A stretch of 64,000 bases of DNA from Mucor racemosus (GCA_027405735.1 JAPEHQ010000008.1:1302001-1366000); one strand, 5' to 3'. Positions 1-12,905 are shown, counted from the stretch's first letter. Numbers and translations: made by a program. Notes: generated by a model not told the origin, from the sequence alone.

Positions 1-1690
1 GTTTTGCAAATCTAGAGTTAATTCTACTACCAATTATAAAAACAAAAAATATACATATATACAGAATCTAGCGCTCTATTTGCTCAATAAAAAATAATAA
101 ACTTTCTATTGCAAAATATTACATGAAAATCCTTTAATCAAAAAACCGTTTTTGGGCCAAAAGTACAAATTCTCATTACTTAACATTTAATATTAAGCTT
201 TTATAAAATGTGTATTAGTCAGGGCTACAATTTTCTCTCACAATGTAGTATATTTAAACGTTGATTTTGGTATCAAAATTTGATTTTTCTATTTTTTGTT
301 CAAAATCATGTGTGTTGGTAAGGATAAAATGAGCCCCGAAAATGTCCGCTACAAAGACTTAATTTTCAGACCGTATGTGGTTAAATATAAAAAAAGTTAA
401 AAAAAAAGAAACGCTTTTTTATTTAAAACTTAGATATACCATAGTATAAGAGACTTAGCCGTTCAATCCTGCTATGCTCAATTACGGCGTCGCTCTGCGG
501 GCTCGCTTTTGCAATTTTTTAATAAATCTATGATAACAGATATTGCCTATTTTGTTTAATTTATGGGTTGATGCGCTGTAATGCTGCTTTTACATTGGCT
601 GAAATGTGCAATTTAGCAGGGTTTTAATTGCGCTAACGAATGTAAAGCCTTAAAAATTCTTTTCTATGTGTGTTGTTTCTCTCGTTTTGTTTTCAGATTC
701 CAAGAATATATTCAGCATTTGGTAAGGCATATCGGACTATTACCAAGCTGGTATGCTTTTCTTTTATCTAAATACGCATGCTAACATAAGGGACTAATGT
801 TTTCAATATACTGTAGGTAACAGTTCATTTTAGAGACTGATATTTTATTTAACCGCATTCTAAGATCAAACATCATTATTTACTACTGTATTGTTGGACA
901 TATTTCTTGATTACCAGATCAAATCGAAGGTATAAATTAGCTGATATAATTGCTAATGAAAAAAAAATATAAAAAAACGGTAGTACGTCAACTAGAATAT
1001 AGTAATCTTTATTGACTTTAAGAATAAACTGAAGATCTCTATTATTTTTTCCTGAGCTCCTCTTTATATATACATTTCAAATCTATTCTAATTTCGGTAT
1101 TCATTCCTATTACAACTTCTGTTATTTTCTATTATCTAAACTGTTAATGATGGTTCCATATCTCATAATGAATGCTGTTCTAGTTTCCATATCTCTTCCA
1201 GGAATGCTACCTTTTCATGAATGATAGGAGTTGTCAACCCCAAATTAAGTAATTTATTTTAATTCAATGCCAGATAAAATGGAGATCATAGTGTATCTTA
1301 ACCACAGAAGGCAACAACGATGTTTATATCTACTCAATGAAAAGCTAGAACTGGCTAAAAACTCACGAAATGTTCCAGAAAAAAGGTGATAAAATTTCAA
1401 ATAATATAAAAACAAAAAAAAAAAAGAATAATGTAATGTCTTGCCTAGTTATCATAGTTTTGATTGTAGCTATACTTGAAAACAAATCATTTTATAGCTG
1501 ACAATCGTAATAAACTAGAATAATAAGTTTAAAGAAGGTTAATTTGTTTAAATTTTATGTGTGATAAAGTAACCTCTTCTATAACCTTAGATTTGGCTTG
1601 CATATAAATTTAAGCAGTAGGTGTTATATATTTAAGTTTATGCTCGAACAGAAACCATTATTGATTGCTGTATAGCTATAAACATATTTG
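1..1690. repeat. Interspersed repeat R1, copy 1 (enters from left edge)
   Basis: Position 1 aligns with 21138 and the following few hundred bases are almost the same as 21138-21890. It also aligns with 18275-19640. Relative to the 18 kb copy it carries about 360 extra bases near 930-1300. No coding frame of note is present. It is a noncoding, AT-rich repeat of unknown class; I see no terminal repeats or transposase that would classify it. Confidence 0.8.
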
Positions 1691-1696
1691 TCATAT

Positions 1697-1830
1697 ATTT
1701 TCAGGTTTGATAAATAATACTTAAAAAAGAATACAATTAAAAAGAACGAGTAATATGAATCACTTCTTCAACTATATAATAAAAACAAGATATCGTTTAT
1801 TTTTTAAATATAAAAGTATGTGTTGCTTCC
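1697..1830 (+). repeat. Repeat B, short copy
   Basis: Begins with a TATTTTCAGGTTTGATAAAT-like block followed by TACTTAAAAAAGAATAC, shared with 12085, 20186 and 21891, and in reverse orientation near 23045-22931. Here only about 130 bases are kept before the sequence switches to another repeat. Confidence 0.65.
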
Positions 1831-1975
1831 ACAGATCTGGGTGCATTCCTTGGTTAAGATTACGACACAGTTTGATGTGTTAAGTTCTACATTGCTGTGT
1901 ATTATGTTATAAAGCTCAGTTTATATTGTACGTTATTGAGAAATGTGAAACTAGTGTGTGTCAACTATGTCATGA
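1826..1975 (+). repeat. 150-bp repeat, inverted partner at 12753-12905
   Basis: The stretch with CATTCCTTGGTTAAG, CATTGCTGTGTATTATG and AAAGCTCAGTTTATA is found as its reverse complement at 12753-12905, with scattered differences. Both copies adjoin repeat B. It is probably part of a larger element. Confidence 0.75.
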
Positions 1976-2277
1976 TGGAATATGTCTAGTTGGATGTTTA
2001 TGAAATGTAGTGTGAGTAGTAGATGTTGTTCACCTGCTATTGCTATGGCAATAGATTGGTTAGCAGTATATAGTTATGGTGATAGATTAGTAGTGACGTG
2101 GTCGAATTATGATGATATATATTTCACATCCTTTGAATCCTTTTAATAAATAAGCTTTCTTCCATCTATTATATATTTAGCATCTTTATATATAGTTTGG
2201 GAAGCTTCACTGAAGCAAACCACATTTCTCCTAGTAGTAGTATAAGAAGTGAGAAATGACAACTAGACTTGATTAGA

Positions 2278-2310
<33 letters not shown>

Positions 2311-4767
2311 ATTAGACTCATTTTAGACTAGTCATATAATTAGAGAATGTGAATATAAACGAAGATGTTTCGATCTTATAATAAAGTTCTTTAGTTTTAG
2401 TGTGCTCTTTCATTTTATAACAGTTTTTCTTTATTTTTATTAAATAATTTAGTACATATTTTAGCATTGAAATTGATATAATCTCCTGGCGTAATAGAAA
2501 ATCATCGCCAAAATTTACCTATTATAGTGATCTATCAGAATTACAATATTCCAAATATAGGCAGATCTAGCAAGTCCTATTGTTTAGTAGCTGGTTCCTA
2601 TAATATAGAAACTAATAATGAAACATAACTTATAGCAATATTCCTATTGAAACATAACATATTATATTCATACTTTTATACACATTTATCGATTAATAAT
2701 AATTTGCATTGTCACATCTTCTTCTAATGGACAGGGATCCATTAGATCTCATCACACAATTCCAATAACTATATAAATTCACATTTAATTCATTCTAATA
2801 AATGGTAATTTTACGTTGATTTTAATTTACAAAGTCTCGATAAATCATACAATAATAGCTTACTGTGCACTTTTATTGAAACAATTTAAATACTACGATC
2901 TCTATGAATACTGATCTAAGCAACCTGCCACTCTATAAATATAGGTTTAAATAGGCACTACAAGTGTTTTAGATATCAGCTTCCATGGGTCGTTGTGCAT
3001 TTAGTAAATTTGAATAATAAGTTGGTTACCTGCTACTTATGCCTACTGAGATCGGTTCTCAACGAGTATGAACCCAAATGACCTCCCATTGCAATGACAA
3101 GTACTTCTAGTGTTGATCAACAGAATTGCAAAAGGTTTAGCCTCCCTGAGTTGCTGTGGAAATATATAAATGAAAACTCCTACTTGCTTATTAAACTATT
3201 TTGTATGGATTGTTTCAGATATTCTTTGAAAAATGTTATAAAATCAAATAATGGTTCAAAATTGAATTTTGACGTTGAGCTTGATGTACAGTAGATGTAT
3301 GAAGAATATATATTGATTTCATTAGATAACAGCTGTTTTTGAAGGATTTTTGGACATGTTTTTGAAAAAATAGTCTTTTCTTCTGCTTGAAAGAAATTTG
3401 GTAACCGGAAAAATGCTTAAAATCAATAAATATGAATCCAAATGGGCTGCAAGTTGCAAAATATATACTACAGCTGTAACAGTATCCAGAGATATAATTT
3501 TAACATCCCATTGTTTTGTTGGTTAATTCGTAGAAACCAAGCGCGCATTTTTTCTAATAGGTGTTTTTGCGGCTCAGCGGACCATTTATAATCAGAAATA
3601 GCGCTAAATCAGCCAAAATTAGCATATATGACAATGACAACCATCGAAATTAATAAGTAAACTTCCTCTTTATGCATAATCAAAGTTATAGTGCAATGTG
3701 TTCTACATCTATTTTTTATAAAAATACCAGATTTTAAATACTATTTTAATTAGCTGTAAGCAAATAATTGCTAGAAAATATTCCAAAAAATCGTATATAA
3801 AGCTTTGTTTTTTAAGTACGTTTCTCTACCAGATGCTCAGCAGGTAATGGCTAAACAAATAGTAGACAGCGTTATTTTCTGGATACTTTTTAAATTTTTG
3901 ATAAATGTAAATTTTTGGTGAAGCTTTTGATAAAACAAGATCTCAAGATAGATTACTGGCTTAAATACAAACCTCAAAAACATCCTTGCTTAAAAATTCT
4001 CTAAACCATTGTCGATAAAACGAATGCGAAAATGCATCCTATCACCGGTAACTATACTTCATCCGGGCGTACGTTTATGTATCTATAGTTATAAGGCTCA
4101 TTAATTGATCATATACACTTTATGAAGGTTTTTTTTTTTTGTTTTCTTTTGCATTTATTCATACTTTTGGCGTATTTTACATTCAGTATATATTCAGTCA
4201 ACAGTTTAGTAGGTTTTGAATTACAGTATCATATAAATATGTCGAGGATTATTCTTAAATCATGTAGAGATGTTTTTATTTGCATATTCGCATATATATT
4301 TCTTTGCAAAATCCTTACCAAAATCCTTACATTTTAAAATTCTCAACTCCAGATATTTGTATAATGCCTAATTGTCTTGAAATTTTGCATTGTAGCCCAA
4401 ACTTTATCTGAACATTTATGGTAAAAATATGTCAAGATTTAGAATTATTTTGTTATTAAAGCTAGAAGCATCAGTAAAAAGTTTTATTATACAAGGTGCG
4501 TAGGTAAAATCAGATAATAATTAACTATCCTATACGATAAAAGTAAGTAAGAAAAAAAAAAAGAAAGGGGAAGAAAAAAAAAAAAAAAAAAAGGGGGGGG
4601 GAGGATTGGAAAGGAATTTCAAGGTAAAAGTGTTGTTTATACAAAAAAAAAAAAGATAGAAAAAAAAAAAAGAAAAAAAAACGGTAGTAGATGGGATTTA
4701 GAAGAAAAACGTATACATGAAAGATGAAAACATAAAGAAATAACAGGAAAGTAGGGAATTTAACAAT
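1976..4767. other. Gene-free AT-rich stretch
   Basis: No convincing gene was found. Short open frames at 3094-3294 and 4122-4337 look like chance, with no recognisable motif or splice context. A TA microsatellite lies at 2281-2312. A strongly purine-rich tract with long A runs and a run of nine G lies at about 4541-4685, just downstream of the LARP1 stop codon. Confidence 0.6.
2281..2312. repeat. (TA)n microsatellite
   Basis: About 30 bases of alternating T and A. Confidence 0.9.
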
Positions 4768-7359
4768 CTAGGCTGATTTTCCAGATGGGCCACTCACACT
4801 TCCATTTCTTTGTTTCTAAAGAATTACAAACGCATTAGATTTATATCATTACAAATTAGAAAAACAACACTTACGTTATGGCTAGGTACAACATAGGTAG
4901 CACCTTCAACCTTCTTGGGGGTTTCAGACTTTCTAAAATCCTTAATGGTCTTGTACTTGGCGAGCAATTGAGTCATACGTTCATTGAAAACCAACTCTCT
5001 CTTCTTCTTATCCTTGCGATAAAAGTTATAAGCCCAGAACTTCTCCAAACCATACAAATAGCCATTATCATAATCATTGAGTGTAATTTCTTGGAAATCT
5101 TCAAACATATCCTTACGGAAACGTCTCTCAAGACCATAAGAATAAAGACGGAAAAGACATTCAAGACCATAACGGTAGTCATGGTTAGCATCCTCAACAG
5201 CCAAACGCTTGAATTCATTGTACATACGCTTATTGGAATGATCACGCAAGAAGTGAGACCAGAAACGGAACAAGGTGTTCATTTCTTGAGATTGACCAAC
5301 ACCCAATTGCTTGCGTTCTTTCAAGGCCTTGGCATGATACTTGTGATACTTGTGTTGAACGAAACCCTTTTCACGTAATAAATCACGGCTAGGATGTTGG
5401 AAACTGGTACCAAAGGAATGAGCCATATTATCTACAGAAGTAGAGAGATAATTTTCAGGCATGGGAGATCTGCTAAGACTAGTAGATAAAAGATCATTGG
5501 GGTTAGGATGATAAGCTTCATCACCAAGAACCCAACCAACATGACCTTGTTCGTCCTTCTTTGCGCTGCCATTGATAACCAAATTAGAGGCAGGAGCAGG
5601 AGAGCGAGCCATAGAGGTAGGAAGAGATTCAGCTTGAACAGGGTAGAAACGAGGAGCCTTCTTCTTTGACTTGATAGCCTTAGCCTCGGTATTAGAAGCA
5701 GGCAAGATTGATTCTCTTTGCTTTGCACTGGCACTGAGTTGAGCGAAATGCTCGGGATCAAGAGTACCAACCTTGGATTGATTGGGTTGATTACCAATGC
5801 CAAGACCACTTTCATACTGATACAAACCTTCATTAATCATATCAGAAATATCATCATTCATCTTTGCACGGTCAAATGAGTGGTGAGAGCGATCCTTTTT
5901 ACGTTGAGTAACAATCATAATACGAGCAACGGTATCATCATCAAATTCGAAATCCTCATCATCCTCATCTTCGTCAGATAGGTAATACTTCTTAACAGTA
6001 TTAGGGCGACTACCATCAACCCAATCCTCATCTTCAAAATCAAAAAGGTCATCTTCTTCAGTAGGAGCAGCGGCTACAGGAATAGGTGCAGAAGTAGTAG
6101 GAGTCTTTTTATGAGCTAAAGAAGCCAATGTAGGAATAGGAGCGGGACCAGCAGGAACTGATTTGATGATTTGGGGAGCGCCATTATCAGTTTTAGTAGT
6201 TGCAGAGGTACCAGCAGCAGGTAAAACCCAGGTTTCCCAGCCCTCCTTTTTACGTAAAAGGTCGCCACTATCTTGTTTCACTTCCAAGATTTTAGAAAGT
6301 TCAAGAGAAGCACGTACAAGAGACATGTCAGAGGTCAATCCTCTAACACGATTGAAACCAGCAATCAAAGTAATTGGTACATAACCTTCAGTATCCATTT
6401 GGCTACGTAAAAAGAGATCTCTACATAAATTATCGACACTAAAGTAATATTCAATTTGTTGACAGATATATGCTTTAAGCGTTTCGGGATCAACATTGAT
6501 GTAGGCAGAAGGATTAGGTCTATTGAAATAACGAGGTTGGAATCCACCGCGGCCACGACTTGAGCCACGTCTCATACCACGACCATTCATATGTTGAGGA
6601 TGATGATGGTGATGTTGTTGGCGATGTTGATGTTGATTGGATTCCATAACCGGTGTATCGGGAATAGTTGTGTTACTATTATTAATTTTAATGTTCTTTT
6701 CTTTTTCAGCAACAATTGTATTATTAGCTGCGGTGGAAGCAGCGGGGGTAGTGGAATCTGTTGTAGGGGTGCTTGTGGGAATCGCAGATGTTTCAGTATT
6801 TGATAAATTTTGCTCTTCTTCTTTCACTGATGCTGCTGTTGGTACGGAAGAAGTTGAAGATGTAGCTGTGGGACGGACACTATTACTTTTTGATGATGTT
6901 GATTTTCTGTTACTATTATTGCCATTAGCATTAATACGACCACCACGAGAAGCATTGTTACGACCACCACGAGCACCACCAGTAGTAGAAGGAGTAGGGG
7001 TAGAGTGTATAATTGTAGGGGTATAAGGCTTCCATTGACCTTTACCAATCGACTTTGATGATGTAGCTAAAACGTTTACTTTCTTTTCATTTAAAGGTTC
7101 TTCTTGAGAGATAGCTTCCTTTGGTGCAGGCCAAGAAGAATCTAATTATATGAAATCAATAACTAAATCAAATATGTATTGTCTTCATCTTACCATTTGA
7201 GTTTACTGATGTTGAAGTGGATGTTACTGATTTTTTGATTTGCCATACATTGACATCAGGGATAGGTGCGGGAACTTTCTTGGGAACATCTTTTACAATC
7301 TCTGTTGATTTTTCAATGATGGGTTCCTGAGCTTTTGTATCTGTTGTTGAGTTGACCAT
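4768..7359 (-). CDS. LARP1-type La-related protein (La motif plus DM15 region)
   Basis: Three exons: 7359-7194, 7141-4875 and 4815-4768. The introns (52 and 59 nt) have GT-AG ends and joining keeps frame, giving 826 residues. The N-terminus is low complexity with RGG-like patches (about 105-120 and 240-255) and a His/Gln run. A La motif lies at about 270-360 ([10 protein letters not shown], then DLFLRSQMD and GYVPI). An acidic D/E stretch follows at about 415-460. The C-terminal DM15 repeats are at about 635-792 ([47 protein letters not shown]). The La motif/DM15 pairing defines LARP1. In animals that family binds 5'TOP mRNAs and the cap and acts downstream of TOR. A cytoplasmic role in translation control is inferred. 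The last exon encodes only 15 residues; without that splice the frame reads on to a stop at 4824. Confidence 0.93.
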
Positions 7360-7834
7360 AGTTTGCTTCTAATTATTACAAGTTTCTGGAGGGGAGGGGG
7401 GGTGTATTATGTTGATATACAAGGGATTTTTTTAAGAGATTTTTTTGTGGGTAATTTGGTTTTTATAGGTTTTTTTTTAGGTTATAAAGATTGAAAATAT
7501 ATAAAATTGATATTCTTTCCTTCTTTCTACCAAGCAGAGTAAAGAGAGAAAAAGAGATTGGATATTTTGGTTTAGAAACTCGAAAAAATTTCTTGTTTAA
7601 ATACAATAGGTGGCTTGTGGAAGCCTAAGGATTTGGTAAAATGTGCTCAGTTTTGACATTTTAAACACGAAAAAGAAAACCTTAAATGATATACAAAAAA
7701 TAACATAATACAAAAAAAAATAGACCCCTTTGTAAGAATGGCCTCCTTAAAAACCAAAAAAGAAGTATATATAATAAAAATGTAACATTTTCAATTGGAA
7801 TTGCATTTTATTCTCTTTTTTAATCAAACAAAAA
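7360..7834. promoter_or_regulatory. Divergent intergenic region between LARP1 and tetraspanin
   Basis: 475 bases separate the two divergently oriented start codons. The LARP1 side has a G-rich/T-rich tract at about 7388-7490, that is C- and A-rich on the coding strand. No specific factor site is recognised. A shared promoter region is inferred from the orientation only. Confidence 0.45.
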
Positions 7835-8671
7835 ATGGCGTGTTGTCAAAAGTAATAAACCTTTATAGAATTAATTGTGCCTTACAAAATATACTAAATC
7901 AAGATTTCTTTTAGGCAAAGTTCAATCTACCTTGTATTAACAAATATATTATTTTTCATATGTGGATGTATATTATTAACATTTGGAATGATGGCTACAC
8001 AAATGAAGATTACTGATTCCATTTTATTTCCTGTAAATATCCTGAAGTGTAGGTTTTTGTGTATTTTTTATGCAGATTGTATACTAAATCAATATTTATT
8101 AGTGATAACAATTTTGGGCTTGATCTTGATATTTACATCACTAGTTGGTATACTGGGTGGATATTATCGAGAAAGAAGGAAAATCCACATTTTATATACC
8201 ACATTAGTTGTTGCTGCATTTATATATCAAATATCTGTAGCTGTAATTGTTTATGACCAAGCTGCTCATACATCAAATTGGATGAGTGATTCTTGGAATA
8301 GCTCTACAAAAGATTACAAATTATACGCCCAAAAGAAATTCAATTGTTGTGGTTTCTCTCACCCAATGGATCATTCCATTGCTACATCTACTTGCTTTCC
8401 AGATCATATTGTCAATTCAGCTCAACCTTGCTATGGGCCATTGACTCGATTTATTCAAGTCAAATTATCACACATGTATATTGCTTTATTCACTAGTTTA
8501 GCTATCGAATTACTTGCTTTATGTAATGTAATTACACATTTATGTACCTTAAATTCAAAGAAATGGGAAGTTGGCCCAGAAGAACAGTATGTGCACCATA
8601 ATAATTATTCGGCTGATACATTAGTTCCATCTAATTCCACTACAATGCATTCAAAATCTAGACAATTTTGA
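7835..8671 (+). CDS. Tetraspanin-family membrane protein
   Basis: Exon 1 (7835-7851) encodes MACCQ plus two bases. Intron 7852-7914 has GT-AG ends and a TACTAAAT branch-like sequence. Exon 2 runs to the TAA... stop region at 8671 (TGA), giving 257 residues. TM1 follows the Cys-rich N-terminus (ILFFICGCILLTFG), TM2 and TM3 follow (VITILGLILIFTSLVGILGG; TTLVVAAFIYQISVAVIV), then a large extracellular loop with the family CCG motif (FNCCGF) and further paired cysteines, then TM4 (YIALFTSLAIELLALC). The cytoplasmic tail is about 50 residues. Tetraspanins organise membrane microdomains; fungal ones act in polarised growth and infection structures. Odd: 8033-8075 looks like a 43-nt GT-AG intron between TM1 and TM2, but removing it breaks the frame, so it is kept as coding. 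Confidence 0.85.
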
Positions 8672-9105
8672 TTTTATTATTTATAAAAATGTCTGTAATT
8701 ATTATTGTTGGTTCTATTTTTTTTTACTGCTTACTGTTTTTGTTAAATACTTGGTTTTTATATTGTGAGTTATCTTCCCCTTAACTTGTCTTTCTTTCTT
8801 TCTTTCTCTCTCTATTTTCCCCTTGATTTTCTTTTTGCTGCAAATGTGATCAATTGCTTAAATAGGAATCGTCTGTGTTTAACGAAATCAAAAGAAAAAC
8901 TAATGTTGTCAATTTCCATTTTGTCATGGCACAAATTCATTTATCAAATAATTTATAAAAATACACTTTATTATTCTTCCGATTCCTATATATTTTCAGA
9001 AAGAAAAAATAAAGAAACTTCAATTTCCCCTTGAAAAATCACCCTCCTTCCATTTTGTAAAATTCCACTCCTTATAAGAAAATGAGTTCGAGAGGGAGTT
9101 ATATT
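8672..9105. other. Convergent intergenic region
   Basis: 3' flanks of the tetraspanin and DPH7 genes. The sequence is AT-rich with pyrimidine (CTTT) runs. The open frame at 8765-9034 has no supporting motif and is not called. Confidence 0.5.
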
Positions 9106-10122
9106 CTAATTTGATGCCTTCCAAAGGTGCATAATATGATCATAAAATGAACAAGACGCCACCAAATCAGGTTCAGAAAATGACCAATCTGCTCCATAAG
9201 CCATTGAAGTATGATCCAAGAAACTTGTTGCCATGCTTGCCTCACATTGATCATCAATATCTACAACAAATGCCCCAGCATGCATTGAAGCAGAGAGTAA
9301 TCTGTTTGCACGAGTAGGATGCCATTTTAACCTCCAAATACCTCCTCCTGGTGTTTGAAATGTACTGACTGGCTGTCTCATTGATCTTGTATCCCAGAAA
9401 TAGATTGTTTCATCATAACTACCAGTTGCTAACTGATGTTCTTTATGAGGATTGGATTGCATTGTAGTAACACCCATCATATGACGTTTATAAGTAAATG
9501 TTGGTGTTTGTGTACGAGTATCCCATCCTTTGAATAAACCATCATCAGCACCTGAATAAATAATATTGGTGTTCCAGTAATCGAAAGCTGCAATCCATGC
9601 TTCTAAATCATGGGCATGCCATTGATCTTTGATAGCATATCCACCACTCTCATCAGGTGCCAAAATATTAATATCACCATTAGAATGTGATGTAACAATT
9701 CTTTTATCTGATTTATCTAAACGACTTGCCCAGTCTAATGAAAGACAAAGAACACTTGCATCGTCAGTTGCCTGCATATGATCCACAGCTGTCAAATTAT
9801 CTTCATCATCGAAACCATACAAGTGAAATCCACCAATTGAATCGACAATGCCTAAACATTGTTTATCATTTATAAGTGCATGGCTCCATTTCATATCGAG
9901 AACAGCAGGTGTTTCAATCACTTGTTTAGGTACAAGAGGTTTTGTCACGTCGAAAAGGTATGTTTTACCCTTACGAATTCTGACATTTTCTTGTTGTTCA
10001 TCTGTAAGTTGATATGTTCCAACTGCTAAATATTGTGCATAATCTTCAAAAGGACAAAATTCTGTTGAATCAGCACTGTAGACAGTGTCGAATGATGCGA
10101 TGGAAGGTGCTTGTACTGACAT
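9106..10122 (-). CDS. DPH7: DPH7-like WD40 protein (diphthamide biosynthesis)
   Basis: A single exon encodes about 338 residues from the Met at 10122 (MSVQAPSIASFDTVYSADS). An in-frame Met 15 codons upstream (10167) is possible, but the family usually starts close to the ASFDTVYSADSTEFCP segment, so I prefer the shorter form. WD-type blades include SGADDGLFKGWDTR, LATGSYDETIYFWDTR and the C-terminal YDHIMHLW. The strings GGIWRLKWHP, then the SAYGADW-like (SMAYGADWSF) and VASCSFYDH motifs, match the DPH7/YBR246W family. That family removes the methyl ester from methylated diphthine on elongation factor 2 before the final amidation step. It acts in the cytosol. The assignment rests on motif recognition. 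Confidence 0.9.
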   Translation of the reverse strand: MSVQAPSIASFDTVYSADSTEFCPFEDYAQYLAVGTYQLTDEQQENVRIRKGKTYLFDVTKPLVPKQVIETPAVLDMKWSHALINDKQCLGIVDSIGGFHLYGFDDEDNLTAVDHMQATDDASVLCLSLDWASRLDKSDKRIVTSHSNGDINILAPDESGGYAIKDQWHAHDLEAWIAAFDYWNTNIIYSGADDGLFKGWDTRTQTPTFTYKRHMMGVTTMQSNPHKEHQLATGSYDETIYFWDTRSMRQPVSTFQTPGGGIWRLKWHPTRANRLLSASMHAGAFVVDIDDQCEASMATSFLDHTSMAYGADWSFSEPDLVASCSFYDHIMHLWKASN

Positions 10123-10611
10123 GTAAATTGTTTGGGTAAAAGAAGATAAAAAAATTTTCTTTGCCAAATATGTTTAAGCAAACAATTGAAACAACGGTAC
10201 CTGATTTTTAGTTTCATGAAAATGTTGAAGCTTCAAACAAGTTGGAAAAAAATCAATATATTATGATTCTAAAAAGAAAACAATACTAAAAGTATTATTG
10301 TGTTCATCACTTTGTTTGTGTCGTATTTATTTTTGAATACGAAGATAAACTCTTAGCAGTATAAACCTATGCATTTTAAGCGCATTTTAAATATGCATAG
10401 AAACTATGTTATCAAGTTCCAAAATTGAGATAATAATTTATTGTCTTCACCAGATAGATAAGCCTGAGAGCTATCCTGCCTTTTTTTGTTTCTATAGAAA
10501 ATTATTATACGTATTCCATAAGTTAAAATGGATTTTGTAATTTTTTTTTTTTTTTTTTTTTTTTTTTGCAGTTACCTGCTCAAGTAAAATTTGAATTTTC
10601 ATAGTTTTCAA
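10123..10611. other. 5' flank of DPH7 and gene-free sequence
   Basis: AT-rich, with a 27-base T run at about 10541-10567 directly before the repeat A copy. The run could be the A-tail-like edge of an insertion. No gene was seen. Confidence 0.5.
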
Positions 10612-12080
10612 CCTTCAAAATCGGAGCGTGCCCTCTTTTCTATAACTAACCCTATATCAGACTCTTCTTAGGATTTACCTTAGACAACATTGCTAAATAC
10701 ATCTGAACCAGTTGTATTAGGCTACATGTTTCTGAATTTATTTTATTTTTCACGAAAGACTTCCTCAAAAACGCGTAAAATTCACTGCATTTTCCTTAAA
10801 AATTGGGTCTCACTTTTCATCGCTGCTATACTTTTTTTTTTCACTAAATAACACCAAGAAAAAAATATATGCCAATGTACCTGAGATGTTCACCTTTAAT
10901 TCAAAAACAAGTATCCAAAAATACCCTACTTTTTACAGTTGGTATTAATTTTTCAGTGCTAATGTTTCAGATTTTTACGTGTATTTCACTGCTAAAGGAT
11001 TGAAAACTTTGAAGCTTCATATCTCTACAAAAACTTAAGCTATACTAACACTTTTCAATAATAAAACTTACTTGTTTTAAAGTACTCTATAACATACTTA
11101 AGTATAAAAAATTATGGGCACTTTTTTTTTTCTTTTTTTTTTGGCATTTCTATATTAGATTTCAAAATATTTGTTAAATTAAGTAGCAGTTTTTTTTACT
11201 CATGTCATCAAGCTCGTTGAGCTCTCTCAGATCCAATTTAGTTTTTTTTTAAAATATTGATTTTTCGTGGAGATATCCTCAAAAATGTATACAAAAATAT
11301 ACTTTCATTTCTAGCTTCCATTTTTCCTTTATATACCCTCATCCCAAATTCTGAATCTGAAAAAATTTGGACAAAAATCTTGTTTTCTCTATGAAAAATG
11401 CAGCTAGAAATTTTTGCAGTAGCTCAGTTGATAGATAATTTTTTTGCACATCATTTCAATTTATTATATTTTAAATATAATTATTAAAAGTGATGTATAT
11501 CTTCAAAAAACCTCTACATTTTCAATTGCATTTTGTGCACAATCTAATGTAAAATGTTTGTCTAATTTTTACTTAGCTGGATGCAGACTCCAAAACTGTA
11601 TAAAAACTACTTAATATACAAGGTTGACTTACTTTGCAGCTCATGAGCCATTAAACGATTTTGTTTTTTTGAATCATTTTTCATTCATTTCAACAAATAA
11701 ATTTTGGAGCCCCGTTATGAAAGATTATAGGCTGTGATAAAAACTATTATTTTAATTATCTCGACGAAAAATCAATATTTTTTGCTAAAACAAAAAATGC
11801 AGAGTAGCAATCAATTAGATCTATCTTGTGAATACAGAAATTAGGCCATGGATGATGAGTTTTAAGTTTTACAAAATAATAAATTAATATGTACAACTGC
11901 AGAAAACAAAGAAAAAAAACCCTATCCTTATGAATATTGATCCAATTAATCTCCAATTATATATGATGGTAGATTTAATATATCCTGCATAAAAGTTTAT
12001 ACTTCTACTTTCACAGATCACTGTGAATTGAGGAAACCATTAGCAAAACATGATATTTTTGTCCAATAAAACCACGTGTT
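10612..12080 (-). repeat. Repeat A, copy 1 (reverse orientation)
   Basis: Reverse complement of 23030-24505, and shares its core with 13285-14510. The outer edge carries AATCGGAGCGTGCCC followed by CTATAACTAACCCTATA. No transposase frame is present. The class is unknown and it is probably a nonautonomous element. Confidence 0.8.
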
Positions 12081-12084
12081 GTGT

Positions 12085-12740
12085 TGTATATTTTCATGTT
12101 TGATAAATAATACTAAAAAAAGAATATAATTAAAAGAGAATGAGTAATGAATTATTTCTTCAACAACTGTATAATAAAAACAAGATATTGTTTATTTAGT
12201 TATAAAAGTATGGTCTTTTACTGTATATTGATTTGACATTGAGATCCTCAGATGTAATTTAAGGCATTATTAAACCATTAAATCTGTTTGATAGTAATCT
12301 ATGGATGGAAACTGATCAATCATATTCTAACCGTGCTTGCAGAGCTTAGGAGTTGCCTTGTTTTAATGTTGCGCTAAATATGCTTGAATGTTGATTTGAT
12401 AGCTACTTGATTGATTAACCGCTCGGATGAGATAATATGGTGTCATAATTGAGGTCCAAATGTTCTTGTTAATTGCTGCTGAATATTATACTTAATACGC
12501 TAGGAGTTTCTTATTTATAATATCCGATACCAAGACTTTGCGGTTCAATGCATTTCGTAGTCAATAGATTGTAAGATATATTAATACTGCAGAAGGTAAT
12601 AATGTATGGTACTTATGGCATACAACATGCATGATGATAAATAATAAATTGACGGAAGCCTGTACATACCTTTGGCCATTATTCTTAAGCTTTTACATAT
12701 AAAGTGTTTCTTGAGTGAAGAATGATACAGTAGTATATAT
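12085..12740 (+). repeat. Repeat B, long copy
   Basis: Matches 20186-20705 over most of its length (GACATTGAGATCC, GGTGTCATAATTGAGGTCC, GCTAGGAGTTT and TCAATAGATTGTAAGAT blocks), with point and indel differences typical of old copies. Confidence 0.78.
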
Positions 12741-12752
12741 ATATCCAACCAA

Positions 12753-12905
12753 GTCTAGGTGACACACACTAGTTCCACATTCCTCAATACGTACAGTATA
12801 AACTGAGCTTTATAACATAACACACAGCAATGTAGGACTTATGACAATATCAAACTGTATCATAAACTTAACCAAGGAATGTACACAGACTTGTGGAGGA
12901 CGCAA
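12753..12905 (-). repeat. Inverted partner of 1826-1975
   Basis: Reverse-complement match to 1826-1975, lying just after repeat B on the plus strand. Confidence 0.75.

Noticed and set aside
3094..4337. Short frames at 3094-3294 and 4122-4337
   Set aside because: No homology-like motif, splice context or start context; the second is a T-rich run giving hydrophobic residues by composition.
4878..5378. 166-codon plus-strand frame within LARP1
   Set aside because: Antisense shadow of the La-related protein gene.
11418..11445. TAGCTCAGTTGATAGA inside repeat A, like a tRNA A box (SINE?)
   Set aside because: No B box follows, and the other repeat A copies do not keep the match; probably chance.
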